Shown: piece by piece, positions 41,988 through 51,183 of the stretch
Position numbering within the stretch: the stretch's first letter is position 1
Layout of the letters: each line of letters begins with the position of its first letter
NCBI RefSeq assembly: GCF_012911015.1
Contig: NZ_WVVV01000001.1
Span: forward strand, 1 to 64,000
DNA: 64,000 bases
Direction: 5' to 3'
Source of the DNA: Chelativorans sp. ZYF759
GTDB lineage: Bacteria > Pseudomonadota > Alphaproteobacteria > Rhizobiales > Rhizobiaceae
Notes under the pieces: model-generated
What the model was told of the DNA's origin: nothing
What the model saw: only the letters and a program-made list of their open reading frames with translations
Database searches by the model: none
Program-made: the position numbers and the translations under genes

Positions 41988-42778
41988 TGCAACAGCGGTC
42001 CGTGAATCCTGTCGTGGCTGCGATCGGGTGGCTGGTCATGGCGTTCTTGATGGCGCCGATCGTGATCGTGATCGGAGCAGCCGTCAGCGACACTACCTAT
42101 CTGGCCTTTCCTCCCCAAGGTTTCTCGCTCAGATGGTTCGGGAACGTGCTGCAGCAGCGCAGCTTCATGGCCTCCTTCCAGACATCGATGCAGGTAGCCA
42201 TCAGCGCGACATCCATTGCGCTGGCCATCGGCCTTTTTGCCGCTTATGGCCTGGCACGTTTCGGCAAGACGATCCCCGCGTGGTTCGGTTCGGTCTTCTT
42301 GCTTCCCCTGTTCGTGCCGGAGATCGTGTTCGGCTTCTCGCTGCTCAAAACAGTCATCGTATCGCTCGAACTGCCTGTTACCACCGCCCTCATCGTCGGC
42401 CACACCATTATCTGCCTGCCCTACATGGTGCGCGTGATCAGCGCGAGCCTGTCCTCGTTCGACTTCTCTATTGAAGAAGCGGCGGTCAGCCTGGGCATGC
42501 ACCCGATCAAGGTCTTTCTGACGATCGTCCTTCCCAACATCCGGTCCGGCGTCATCGCGGCGGTGGTTCTTGCCTTCATCACCTCGCTGAACGACGTGGC
42601 GGTATCGCTGTTTCTCACCGGGCCGGGGGTCAGCACGCTGCCGATCGAGGTGTTCACCTACGTCGAACAGTTCTTCGACCCCTCCGTGGCCGCGGTATCG
42701 GTGCTTCTGATGGGCGTGACAATCATCGTCATGGCACTGGTGGAACGCACGCTGGGCCTGGGCAAGGCTGTAAAATAA
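41987..42778 (+). CDS. Polyamine-type ABC transporter permease (PotC-like)
   Basis: Second permease, 263 residues from the ATG at 41987. Six helices are visible and the coupling box reads SSFDFSIEEAAVSLGMHPIKVFLTIVLPNIRSG (about 157-190). The frame runs open far upstream, but that part overlaps the first permease in a different frame and is not coding. One-base overlap with the previous stop implies translational coupling. Confidence 0.92.
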   Translation: MQQRSVNPVVAAIGWLVMAFLMAPIVIVIGAAVSDTTYLAFPPQGFSLRWFGNVLQQRSFMASFQTSMQVAISATSIALAIGLFAAYGLARFGKTIPAWFGSVFLLPLFVPEIVFGFSLLKTVIVSLELPVTTALIVGHTIICLPYMVRVISASLSSFDFSIEEAAVSLGMHPIKVFLTIVLPNIRSGVIAAVVLAFITSLNDVAVSLFLTGPGVSTLPIEVFTYVEQFFDPSVAAVSVLLMGVTIIVMALVERTLGLGKAVK

Positions 42779-42787
42779 GGGAATCTC

Positions 42788-43855
42788 ATGCAAAGCAATG
42801 CCGTCAGCCTGAACGATATTGTAGCTCACTACGGGAACTCGCAGGTCCTGCACGGCTTGAACATGTCGGTCGCAGACGGGGAACTCGTCTCGCTCCTGGG
42901 ATCAAGCGGCTGCGGTAAGACGACGACGCTGCGCCTGCTGGCGGGGTTCATCAGGCCCTCGTCGGGCAGCATTGCCCTTTCAGGCAGGGATGTCACTGGA
43001 CTTCCTCCCTACAGGCGCGGCATCGGCATCGTCTTCCAGAACTATGCGCTGTTTCCTCATCTCACCGTCGCCCAGAATGTCGGGTTCGGGCTGAAACAGC
43101 GCCAGGTGGCGGAACCGGAACGGGGCAAGCGCGTCGCGGCGATGCTGGAGCGGGTGGGACTGTCATCGTTCGCCGATCGCTATCCCTCTGCATTGTCGGG
43201 AGGCCAACGCCAGCGTGTCGCGCTGGCTCGCGCTCTGGTCATTGATCCCCCATTGCTGATGCTCGACGAGCCCCTATCCAACCTGGACGCCAAGCTGCGC
43301 GTCGACATGCGCTCCGAGATCCGCGAATTGCAGCGCGCCAACAAGCGCACCGCCATCTACGTGACGCACGATCAGGAGGAGGCGTTCTCGATCTCTGACC
43401 GCGTGGCCATCATGGATGCCGGTCGTATCGTCCAGCTCGACGCACCAGAGACGCTGTTTACTCGGCCCGTAAACGCCTTCGTGGCCCGCTTCGTCGGCTT
43501 CGAGAACCTCGTCCCCATGATCGTCGTGGAACGGGATGGAGACCGCGTCATCTGCGAGGCTGCAGGCGGTGTACGCACCACGCTGTCGCTCGCGGCGACC
43601 GGCCCGGTGGGGGATCGCTTTGTGATTGGAGCGCGCCCGGAAGGTCTCGCGATCGGCGCGCCGTCGAACAGCACAATCCCCGGCACCATCGGTGTTCGTA
43701 CCTATCTCGGCCGCACCTATCAGTACCGCATCGACACGCCAGCCGGACCCCTTGTGGCCAACGGTCCCTTCTCTCAGCCGCTGCAACAAGGAGAGGCGGT
43801 TGGGATCGGTTTCCTGGCCGACCAATGCTGCATTCTTCCAATGGAGAACAATTGA
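42788..43855 (+). CDS. Polyamine-type ABC transporter ATP-binding protein (PotA-like)
   Basis: ATPase of 355 residues. It has Walker A (GSSGCGKT, about 39-46), Q-loop (FQNYALFPHL), signature (LSGGQRQRV), Walker B (LLMLDEP) and switch His (VTHDQEEAF). The C-terminal TOBE domain includes GARPEGLAIG and a tail with GFLADQCCILP. It follows the PotC-like gene by nine bases and precedes the carbamoylase start by two. It completes a binding protein-permease-permease-ATPase unit. Confidence 0.93.
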   Translation: MQSNAVSLNDIVAHYGNSQVLHGLNMSVADGELVSLLGSSGCGKTTTLRLLAGFIRPSSGSIALSGRDVTGLPPYRRGIGIVFQNYALFPHLTVAQNVGFGLKQRQVAEPERGKRVAAMLERVGLSSFADRYPSALSGGQRQRVALARALVIDPPLLMLDEPLSNLDAKLRVDMRSEIRELQRANKRTAIYVTHDQEEAFSISDRVAIMDAGRIVQLDAPETLFTRPVNAFVARFVGFENLVPMIVVERDGDRVICEAAGGVRTTLSLAATGPVGDRFVIGARPEGLAIGAPSNSTIPGTIGVRTYLGRTYQYRIDTPAGPLVANGPFSQPLQQGEAVGIGFLADQCCILPMENN

Positions 43856-43857
43856 GC

Positions 43858-44802
43858 ATGTCCCGTTCAATCATGGGAGCGGCCGCACAGCTGGGGCCGA
43901 TCGCGCGCTCCGACCCTAGAAAAGAGGTCGTGGCGCGATTGATCTCGTTGTTGAGAGAAGCGCACGGCCGCGGTGCGGAACTGGTCGTGTTTCCCGAACT
44001 TGCGCTGACGACCTTCTTTCCACGCTGGTATCTGGAAGATCCTGCGGAAATCGACGCATTTTTCGAAACTGAAATGCCGGGTCCAGAGACGCTGCCGCTT
44101 TTTGAGGAGGCGAAGCGCCTAGGGGTGGGCTTCTATATCGGATATGCCGAACTGGCATCCGAAAGCGGCGCGCGCCAGCGCTTCAACACGTCCATTCTGG
44201 TGGATCGCGCAGGCAGGATCGTCGGCAAATACCGCAAGGTTCATCTGCCGGGATATGACGCGCCACAACCGGGCCGCACCTCCCAGCATCTGGAGAAATA
44301 CTATTTTCAGCCTGGCGATTTCGGCTTCCCCGTCTGGCGCACCATGGGCGCGGTCATGGGCATGTGCATCTGCAATGATCGTCGCTGGCCAGAGACCTAC
44401 CGCGTGATGGCTCTTCAGGGCACCGAGATCATTCTTGTGGGCTACAACACGCCGGATGACCATACTGGCGATTTCGACTTCGACAGTCTTACCGGTTTTC
44501 ACAACCAACTCTCCCTCCAGGCAGGCGCCTATCAGAACTCGACATGGGTCATTGCCACGGCTAAGGCTGGGCTCGAGGAAGGGTCCCGGCTCATCGGCAA
44601 CTCGATGATCGTCGCACCATCGGGTCAGGTCGTCGCCATGGCGACTTCGACGCATGACGAGGTGGTGGTCGCCCGGTGCGATCTCGATCTGGGAACACTA
44701 TACCGTAAGACGATTTTCGACCTGGCGCGCCACCGAGAGCCGCGCCATTACGGCCTGATCGTCGAAAGAAAGGGGCCTGTGTCCCCACCTGAGGAGGGGT
44801 GA
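43858..44802 (+). CDS. N-carbamoyl-D-amino acid hydrolase (D-carbamoylase)
   Basis: Nitrilase-superfamily enzyme of 314 residues, which hydrolyses N-carbamoyl-D-amino acids to D-amino acid, CO2 and ammonia. The start MSRSIMGAAAQLGPIARSD at 43858 aligns with the known Agrobacterium enzyme. The catalytic triad is complete and at the expected positions: Glu47 (FPELALTTFFPRW), Lys127 (KYRKVHLPGY) and Cys172 (GMCICNDRRWPE). Further matching wording includes ETEMPGP, HLEK-YF-PGD-GFPV, GYNTP and SMQAG/SLQAGAYQN. Assignment to this family, rather than a general nitrilase, is well supported. It directly follows the ABC ATPase gene, so the substrate is probably imported. Confidence 0.92.
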   Translation: MSRSIMGAAAQLGPIARSDPRKEVVARLISLLREAHGRGAELVVFPELALTTFFPRWYLEDPAEIDAFFETEMPGPETLPLFEEAKRLGVGFYIGYAELASESGARQRFNTSILVDRAGRIVGKYRKVHLPGYDAPQPGRTSQHLEKYYFQPGDFGFPVWRTMGAVMGMCICNDRRWPETYRVMALQGTEIILVGYNTPDDHTGDFDFDSLTGFHNQLSLQAGAYQNSTWVIATAKAGLEEGSRLIGNSMIVAPSGQVVAMATSTHDEVVVARCDLDLGTLYRKTIFDLARHREPRHYGLIVERKGPVSPPEEG

Positions 44803-44833
44803 GTGCGGGCACAATTGCGGGAGGAAAAGTGAA

Positions 44834-45472
44834 ATGACCCAACCGGCGGAAATGCAGTCGGCGCGGTACGATAGGTCGAGCGCGGTAGGCAAGATCCTCG
44901 CCGATTTGCGCCGCAAGAACGCATGGACTCTTGCAGACGTTTCCAAGCGGACCGGCGTGTCGATCTCAGCGCTTTCGAAGATAGAGAATGGGCAAAGCCA
45001 GCCCGCCTACGGTGTTCTCACCCGGCTGGCTTCCGGACTGAACATCGACTTCGTGGAACTGCTGGACAGCGGCGGCCATATGCGGTTTTCCGGCGCTACC
45101 CGAGCGATCACACGCGCTGGCGCGGGCACTCATTTTCGCAATGACATGGGAATCTACGAGGCGTTGGCCCCTGATATTGCCGCCAAGTCGCTGCAGCCGA
45201 TGCTGATCGAGATCAGCCCACGCGAAGCCGATGGACCGCGGGTGCGCAGCTCCCATCGGGGCGAGGAATTCGTCTATGTCCTCGAGGGTGAAGTGGTGTT
45301 CGAGATGAGTCCCTATACGCCGGTGCTGCTGGCCGCCGGAGATTCCGTCTATTTCGACGGGTCGATGGATCACGGATTTTATGCCGTTGGCCCCGCCTCC
45401 GGCAGGATCCTGTCGGTCTGCTTCCCCGGAACGTCCGAACTCCCCGCAACCCCGGAAAACATCTCGAAATGA
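44834..45472 (+). CDS. XRE-family regulator with C-terminal cupin domain
   Basis: Predicted transcriptional regulator of 212 residues, similar in layout to PuuR. The HTH reads AVGKILADLRRKNAWTLADVSKRTGVSISALSKIENGQSQPAYGVLTRLASGLNI in pieces (about 17-72). The cupin domain (about 130-205) has SSHRGEEFVYVLEGEVVFEM and GDSVYFDGSMDHGF, including two His and Glu residues that could hold a metal or ligand. It lies inside the catabolic operon, overlapping the next gene by ATGA, so it is likely to regulate this cluster. The palindrome at 40028-40042 is a candidate site. Confidence 0.9.
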   Translation: MTQPAEMQSARYDRSSAVGKILADLRRKNAWTLADVSKRTGVSISALSKIENGQSQPAYGVLTRLASGLNIDFVELLDSGGHMRFSGATRAITRAGAGTHFRNDMGIYEALAPDIAAKSLQPMLIEISPREADGPRVRSSHRGEEFVYVLEGEVVFEMSPYTPVLLAAGDSVYFDGSMDHGFYAVGPASGRILSVCFPGTSELPATPENISK

Positions 45473-47310
45473 TCAGCGCACGCTCCGAAGTCAGCCTCCG
45501 CCAACAACTGGTCCTCGTCGCGCTGGGAAAGGCGCCCGCCGATCTGTGCCTGAGGATCGGCCGGCTGCTCGATACGGCGACCCGGACCTGGATGGACGAT
45601 CAGGAGATCGTCGTGGCCGGGGATCGCATCGCCTATGTCGGTCCTTCCGGTTCCTATCCCGGCACGGCGAAGCGCACCGTCGAAAGACCCGGGCTGATCG
45701 CCGTCCCGGGGCTGGGGGAGGTGCACAAGCATATCGAGAGCTCGCATCTGACGCCCGAATGGGAGGCTGCCCTCGTGCTGCCCCGCGGCAACACATGGAC
45801 CTGCGAGGCCAGCCACGAATTCTCCAATGTGCGCGGATCGCGCACGCTCGAATTCTGGATGACGGCACGCCGGCATGGCTCACCCCTGAAGATCTTCCCG
45901 CTGCCGGGCTCGGCCGTACCGCCGACCAGCTACGAGCATGGCGGAGGCTGGCTGGGCTACGAGGAGCAGAAGGGCTTCATGAAGGACAGCCTGATGGTGG
46001 CCGGCCTCGACGAGGTGATGGACTGGCCGGCTGTCTGGGACGCGACCAACCCATCGCATGAACGTCTCTGGGGGATGATCGAGGCGACCTTCGAGCAGCG
46101 CGGCGTCGTCGAAGGCCATGCGGCTGGCCTGCGCGACCTGCCGACGATCAACGCCTTCGCGGCTGCGGGGCTCGCCTCCGACCACGAGGCATGGACGGCC
46201 GAGGAGTTCTGGGACAAGCTCTCGCACGGCCTGTTCATGGAACTGCGACCCCATTCCATGCCGGAGGTGATCGAGGGCCTGCTTGCGCGCGGCCTGGCCG
46301 ACTGGTCGCAGATCGCGTTCACGACCGACGACCGCAGCGCCACCGAGACCCTTGAGAAGGGGGCGACCGACTACAATGTGCGTCTGGCCATCCAATCGGG
46401 CCTGGCGCCCGAGATCGCGATCCAGTGCGTCACCATCAACCCCGCCCGCCATATGCGCCTGACGCCCTGGGTCGGGTCGATCGCGCCCGGCCGGTTCGCC
46501 GATCTGGTGCTTCTGTCGGATCTCGAGGAGTTCGCCATTGCCGAGGTGTGGGCCGACGGCCGGCTGGTCTCGCAGGGCAGTACCTATACCGAGCCCGTGC
46601 CGGCCATCGACTGGCCCGGCTGGGCGACCGACACGATCCGGATCGGCGGCGCGCTTTCGGCAGCGGATTTTGCCATCGCCGCAAAGCCAGGGCGACAGAC
46701 CATGCAGGCCGCGGTTCTGCGTCCCTTCCATTGGGAAGACGATTTCCTCGTCTATGAACTGCCCGTCGAAGATGAGCAGGTGCAGCGCGACGCAGGCCGC
46801 AACATCACCAAATTCGCGATCGTCGACCGCTATTCTGGCACCAGATCGGTCTCACGCATGTTCTGGGCAGGCACCGGTCCGCGCACGCCCGACACCGCGC
46901 TCGCCAGTTCGCTCGCCCATGACAAGCACAATATCTGGTGCGTGGGTTCCTCCGACGCGGCCATGGCCATGGCGGTCAATGCGCTGGCCGAGATCGGCGG
47001 CGGATGGGCGCTGGTGCGCGAAGGCGAGCTCGTGGCCACGGTCCGCTACGAGGTGGCTGGGCTGATGTCGTGCCGCCCGGCCGAGGCGCTCGATGCCGAC
47101 ATGCAGAAGATGTACGCCGAGGCCGAAAGCATCGAATGGATGTACGAGCCGAGCTCCTCGCCGCGCTGGTGGGCCGGCTTCCCAGAGCGCCTCGCCTTCG
47201 CGACGCTGACCTGCGCGCCGTGGCGCTGGGTGCTGGTCGCCCCGTGCGAACACGCGCCCGAAGGCCTCGTCAACGTCCAGACCGGCCACACGCATCCCGT
47301 GGTCTGGTAG
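45469..47310 (+). CDS. Adenine-deaminase-like amidohydrolase
   Basis: AdeC-family amidohydrolase of 613 residues. Family landmarks include the HxH in GEVHKHIESSHLTPEWEAALVLPRGNTW (His86/His88), DEVMDWPAV (about 181-189), EGHAAGL (His217), SDHEAWTAEE (His239), TTDDRS (Asp287/288), NPARHM, and the AdeC C-terminal domain with AHDKHNIWCVGSSDAAMAMAVNALAEIGGGWALV. The AdeC consensus ADPHEIANV reads EASHEFSNV (113-121), so a conserved Asp is Ala114. The neighbourhood contains no purine genes but does contain a D-carbamoylase. It may therefore open a cyclic ureide such as a hydantoin rather than deaminate adenine (inference). Starts by ATGA overlap. Confidence 0.82.
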   Translation: MISARSEVSLRQQLVLVALGKAPADLCLRIGRLLDTATRTWMDDQEIVVAGDRIAYVGPSGSYPGTAKRTVERPGLIAVPGLGEVHKHIESSHLTPEWEAALVLPRGNTWTCEASHEFSNVRGSRTLEFWMTARRHGSPLKIFPLPGSAVPPTSYEHGGGWLGYEEQKGFMKDSLMVAGLDEVMDWPAVWDATNPSHERLWGMIEATFEQRGVVEGHAAGLRDLPTINAFAAAGLASDHEAWTAEEFWDKLSHGLFMELRPHSMPEVIEGLLARGLADWSQIAFTTDDRSATETLEKGATDYNVRLAIQSGLAPEIAIQCVTINPARHMRLTPWVGSIAPGRFADLVLLSDLEEFAIAEVWADGRLVSQGSTYTEPVPAIDWPGWATDTIRIGGALSAADFAIAAKPGRQTMQAAVLRPFHWEDDFLVYELPVEDEQVQRDAGRNITKFAIVDRYSGTRSVSRMFWAGTGPRTPDTALASSLAHDKHNIWCVGSSDAAMAMAVNALAEIGGGWALVREGELVATVRYEVAGLMSCRPAEALDADMQKMYAEAESIEWMYEPSSSPRWWAGFPERLAFATLTCAPWRWVLVAPCEHAPEGLVNVQTGHTHPVVW

Positions 47311-47324
47311 GACAGGAAGTCTCG

Positions 47325-48485
47325 ATGACAATGAACTATCAGGGCGATCCGCTCGACCTGGAGCGGCACTTTGTCGGCTTCACGGAGGCTGCCACGCCAC
47401 GCGTCGTCGTCGACGCGCGAGTGCTCGACGCCAACATCGCGGCGATGCAGGACCGGGTCGGCGGTGCCGCTGCGCTCCACCCTCACATCAAGACCCACAA
47501 AAGCATCGCCATCGCGCGCCGACAGATTGCTGCGGGTGCTTCAGGCATCACTGCATCGCGGCCCAATGAGGCCGCCGTCTTCATCCGCGCGGGCATCGGT
47601 CCCGTCACGATCGCCTACCCACTGGTCGAGCCACGCCAGGTCGCTGCGCTGCTGCGGCTCGGCGCCGAACACGGCATAGGCTTGCGGCTGATCTGCGACA
47701 GCGAGGAAGGACTGGACAGCCTCGTTGCGGGAAGTCGAATGGCAGGCATCCCGGCAAGTGTGTTCCTGAAGGTTGATGTCGGCCTTGGCCGGGTCGGCGT
47801 GGATCCACAAAGCCAGCGTGGCGTAGCTCTTGCCGAGCGGATCGCCGGCTGCGAGCTTGAACTGCTCGGCCTGATCTCTCATGCGGGGCAGGCCTATGGA
47901 GCTGACGGTCGTGACGGAATCGAAAAGATTGCCCGGCAGGAGCTGGCCATTCTGCATGGGTTTCGCGACAGGCTGACGGCCGGCGGGATCGCGGTTCCGA
48001 TCATTTCCATCGGCAGCACGCCCACCATATGTGCCCATGCCGGGTTCGAGGGCATCGCCGAATTGCGGCCCGGCAACTATGTCTTTTTCGACCTGACCGC
48101 CATTCGGTTGGGCATTGCGCATCGCAGCGATCTCTCGCTCGCGGTCGCCGCGACCGTGATCGCGTGCAACGACACGCATGCCATCATCGATGCCGGTTCC
48201 AAGACGCTGAGTTCCGATCTCGGACCTCATGGGACGCGGGCCGGCAAAGGCTACGGCGAGGCGTGGGTTGTGGGCCGCGACGCACCGCTGCCGGTTGATC
48301 GGCTGTCGGAGGAACACGGCTTCGTGGCGCATGCGGGAATGCGCCCCGCCATCGGCTCCAAGCTTCTCGTGTTGCCGAACCACGCCTGCCCCGTGGCCAA
48401 TCTTGCCGCATCGCTTCTGCTGCTGGGCGACCGCACGACAGAGGAAGTGCGGGTGGACGCGCGCAATGGCGAACTGCACCTGTAG
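47325..48485 (+). CDS. D-threonine aldolase / D-serine dehydratase-like PLP enzyme (DSD1 family)
   Basis: PLP-dependent enzyme of fold type III, 386 residues. The PLP Lys is Lys56 in LHPHIKTHKS. The N-terminal barrel of the alanine racemase fold is followed by a C-terminal beta domain with the metal-binding His353 and Cys355 (PNHACPVAN), as in D-serine dehydratase and D-threonine aldolase. SHAGQAYG and the ending RVDARNGELHL also fit. Expected chemistry is cleavage or dehydration of a beta-hydroxy D-amino acid. It is the last gene of the cluster and would consume the D-amino acid released by the carbamoylase. The ATG at 47325 has AGGAAG five bases upstream. Confidence 0.86.
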   Translation: MTMNYQGDPLDLERHFVGFTEAATPRVVVDARVLDANIAAMQDRVGGAAALHPHIKTHKSIAIARRQIAAGASGITASRPNEAAVFIRAGIGPVTIAYPLVEPRQVAALLRLGAEHGIGLRLICDSEEGLDSLVAGSRMAGIPASVFLKVDVGLGRVGVDPQSQRGVALAERIAGCELELLGLISHAGQAYGADGRDGIEKIARQELAILHGFRDRLTAGGIAVPIISIGSTPTICAHAGFEGIAELRPGNYVFFDLTAIRLGIAHRSDLSLAVAATVIACNDTHAIIDAGSKTLSSDLGPHGTRAGKGYGEAWVVGRDAPLPVDRLSEEHGFVAHAGMRPAIGSKLLVLPNHACPVANLAASLLLLGDRTTEEVRVDARNGELHL

Positions 48486-48653
48486 CGTCGCGGCACGCTG
48501 ACGGAAAAGACCGCGCTCGCGGCCATCAAGCCGCTGATCCCCACTAGCCCGGAAATGCTGGGCGACATCGCATGAACCGCTGTACCGATCTCCATCCAAC
48601 CCGGGCGGAGGCCCCGTTCATGCATTGCTACTGGTGCAAAAAGCTGTCGCGTA

Positions 48654-50099
48654 TCAGCCGGGAAGCTGGGTGACGAATTTGGTGCTCAGATAGGCCTCGA
48701 TGGCGTCCGACCCGCCTTCCGTACCATGGCCGGAATCCTTGATGCCGCCAAACGGCACCTCGGGCAGAGCGAGGCCGTTGTGGTTGATCGACGTCATGCC
48801 GGCCTGAACCCTCAGGCCCAGTTCCTGCATGGTCTGCGGCGAGCGGGTGAATGCGTAGGAGGCGAGCCCGAAGGGAAGACGGTTGGCTTCCTCGACGGCA
48901 TCGTCGAGCGACGCAAAGGGCGCAAACACCGCGACCGGCCCGAACGGCTCCTCATTCATGATGCGGGCGGATTTCGGCACGTTGGCGAGCACCGTCGGCT
49001 CGAAGAAATAACCCTTGTTGCCGATCCGGCGGCCGCCGGTCTTCAGCTCGGCGCCATTGTCGAGAGCGTCCTGAATCAATTCTTCGAGCATGGGAATTCG
49101 GCGCTCGTTCGCCAGCGGTCCCATCTGGATGCCGTCTTCGAGCCCGTTGCCCACCTTCACCGCCTTGGCTGCCTGGGTGAAGTCTTCGAGGACCTTTTCG
49201 TAGACGCCTTCCTGCACGAGGAAGCGGGTCGGCGACACGCAGACCTGGCCGGCATTGCGGTACTTGGAACCCGCCATGATTTTCACCGCCTTCTCGAGAT
49301 CGGCGTCGTCGAAGATGATGGCCGGGGCGTGACCGCCGAGTTCCATGGTAGCCAGTTTCATGTGCTGGCCGGCGAGCGCCGCCAGATGCTTGCCGACCGG
49401 GGTTGAGCCGGTGAAGGAGATCTTTCGGATCACCGGATGCGGGATAAGATATTCCGAGATCTCGGCCGGCACGCCATAGACGAGGTTCACCACGCCGGCC
49501 GGCACGCCGGCATCGACGAAGGCGCGCACGAGTTCGGCCGGCGAGGCCGGCGTCTCCTCGGGCGCCTTGACGATGATCGGGCAGCCTGCGGCAAGCGCGG
49601 CCGACAGCTTGCGCACGACCTGGTTGATGGGGAAGTTCCACGGCGTGAAGGCCGCCACGGGGCCAACCGGAAGCTTTATCGCCATCTGCATGACGCCTGG
49701 CGCACGGCCAGGGATGATCTGGCCATAGGTGCGGCGGGCCTCTTCGGCGAACCAGTCGATGACGTCGGCGCCCGCCAGCGCTTCCATCCGGGCCTCGGGC
49801 ATCGGCTTGCCCTGCTCGCGCGACATGATCCAGGCGATCCGGTCGGCGCGTTCGCGTAGCAGATTTGCCGCCTTGCGCATCAGCTTCGAGCGGTCAAAGG
49901 GAGATGTCGCCGCCCATTCGGGTGCCGTCCGCTCAACGGCGGCAAGCGCGGCATCCAGATCGGGGCGCTTGGCATGGGCCACGCGGCCGATCTTCTCCTC
50001 GGTGGCAGGGTCGATGACGTCGATCCAGTCGCCGCCAACGGCGTCGCGCCACTCCCCATCGATCAATAGTTGCGTGTCGGGATAGGAAAACTGGGTCAT
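48654..50099 (-). CDS. NAD(P)-dependent succinate-semialdehyde dehydrogenase-like aldehyde dehydrogenase
   Basis: Aldehyde dehydrogenase of 481 residues. The start at 50099 ([20 protein letters not shown]) has GGAG seven bases upstream. It shows [14 protein letters not shown], the cofactor motif FTGSTPVG, the catalytic Glu in [11 protein letters not shown], and the catalytic Cys in [14 protein letters not shown]. The ending [26 protein letters not shown] is typical of succinate or 2-oxoglutarate semialdehyde dehydrogenases. It faces the carbamoylase cluster tail to tail, so it is a separate unit. It might oxidise an aldehyde produced by a D-threonine aldolase-type reaction (inference). Confidence 0.87.
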   Translation of the reverse strand: MTQFSYPDTQLLIDGEWRDAVGGDWIDVIDPATEEKIGRVAHAKRPDLDAALAAVERTAPEWAATSPFDRSKLMRKAANLLRERADRIAWIMSREQGKPMPEARMEALAGADVIDWFAEEARRTYGQIIPGRAPGVMQMAIKLPVGPVAAFTPWNFPINQVVRKLSAALAAGCPIIVKAPEETPASPAELVRAFVDAGVPAGVVNLVYGVPAEISEYLIPHPVIRKISFTGSTPVGKHLAALAGQHMKLATMELGGHAPAIIFDDADLEKAVKIMAGSKYRNAGQVCVSPTRFLVQEGVYEKVLEDFTQAAKAVKVGNGLEDGIQMGPLANERRIPMLEELIQDALDNGAELKTGGRRIGNKGYFFEPTVLANVPKSARIMNEEPFGPVAVFAPFASLDDAVEEANRLPFGLASYAFTRSPQTMQELGLRVQAGMTSINHNGLALPEVPFGGIKDSGHGTEGGSDAIEAYLSTKFVTQLPG

Positions 50100-50364
50100 C
50101 GCAAGCTCCGCTTCGGATAATGGCGCGTCAATCACGCGGCCTTGTGCCACGTCTGGGCCGTCATGTCTCTGGGTCAAAGAACGCCGTTGCCGTCATGCAT
50201 GTCGCGGGCCTGACGCTGAGTGGGCCCTGCAGCCCCAGGGCGATCTCGGTCTGCATGTCGGCGCTTGTCCATGTTGCATCGCAGTGTCATTTGGCTGTTA
50301 AAGATAGGGCGCTACGTAGCGCCATATTTCTCCCGCCCGATTTTCCCTCGTCGAGACCGACCCA

Positions 50365-51183
50365 ATGCTCATTGCCCAGATTTCCGATGCCCATGTCGGC
50401 GTGCCCGGCACGCTGTTTTACAACCGCTTCGACACGGCGGGCGCATTGCGGCGCGCGGTCGAGGAACTGAACCTGCTCGACCCGCGTCCGGACGTCGTTC
50501 TTTTCACCGGCGATCTCGGCGACAAGGGCACGCCGGAAGAGTACGTCTTCATTCGCGAGCTGCTCGCGGCGCTCGAAATCCCGCTCTTCGTCATCCCGGG
50601 AAATCACGACAATCGCGCCGCGATGCTGGCGGCGTTCGGCGATGTCCCATATCTCGACGGTGCCGACGAGTTCTTCCACTACGCCGTCGATGACCATCCC
50701 GTTCGCCTGGTCGGGCTCGACACGGTCAACCCGTCGGAATTCGGGGCCGGAGAGATGTGCGGCGCGCGTCTCGACTGGCTCGACCGGACGCTGGGCGCCC
50801 AGCCGGACCGCCCGACCGTGATCTTCATGCATCACCCGCCCTTCGACACGGGCATCGTCCATATGGACCGCATCAAATGCGCCAATGGCAAGGCCTTCGC
50901 CGAGATAGTGGCACGCCACCCGCAGGTCGAACGCGTGCTGTGCGGCCATGTCCATCGTCCGGTCCAGATCCGCCTTGGTGGGACCATCGCGCAGATCGCG
51001 CCTTCGATCGCGCATCAGGTGCCGCTCGATCTGCGTCCCGACGGCCCGCCGGCCTTCGTGTTCGAGCCTGCGGCCTTCATGCTGCATCATTGGCAGGCGG
51101 ATCGCGGCATCGTCTCGCACATGCATTATATTGGGGACTTCGGGTCGCCGATCAGCTTCAGCACAGGCGAGCCGGTCGCATGA
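50365..51183 (+). CDS. Calcineurin-like metallophosphoesterase (GpdQ/CpdA family)
   Basis: Phosphodiesterase of 272 residues. All class III metal motifs are present: DAH in MLIAQISDAHVG, GDLGDKG, GNHDNR, HHPPFD and GHVHRP. This set is typical of GpdQ (glycerophosphodiesterase) and CpdA (cyclic nucleotide phosphodiesterase) proteins. Length is close to GpdQ. It overlaps an inositol monophosphatase-like gene by ATGA, so the two products probably act in sequence: first diester to monoester, then monoester to alcohol (inference). The divergent region to the semialdehyde dehydrogenase (50100-50364) contains no supported gene. Confidence 0.88.
   Translation: MLIAQISDAHVGVPGTLFYNRFDTAGALRRAVEELNLLDPRPDVVLFTGDLGDKGTPEEYVFIRELLAALEIPLFVIPGNHDNRAAMLAAFGDVPYLDGADEFFHYAVDDHPVRLVGLDTVNPSEFGAGEMCGARLDWLDRTLGAQPDRPTVIFMHHPPFDTGIVHMDRIKCANGKAFAEIVARHPQVERVLCGHVHRPVQIRLGGTIAQIAPSIAHQVPLDLRPDGPPAFVFEPAAFMLHHWQADRGIVSHMHYIGDFGSPISFSTGEPVA

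Noticed and set aside
41177-42778. A 533-codon plus-strand frame suggesting a fused permease
   Set aside because: Its first 270 codons overlap the PotB-like permease in another frame and are not conserved. The PotC-like protein starts at 41987 by one-base overlap.
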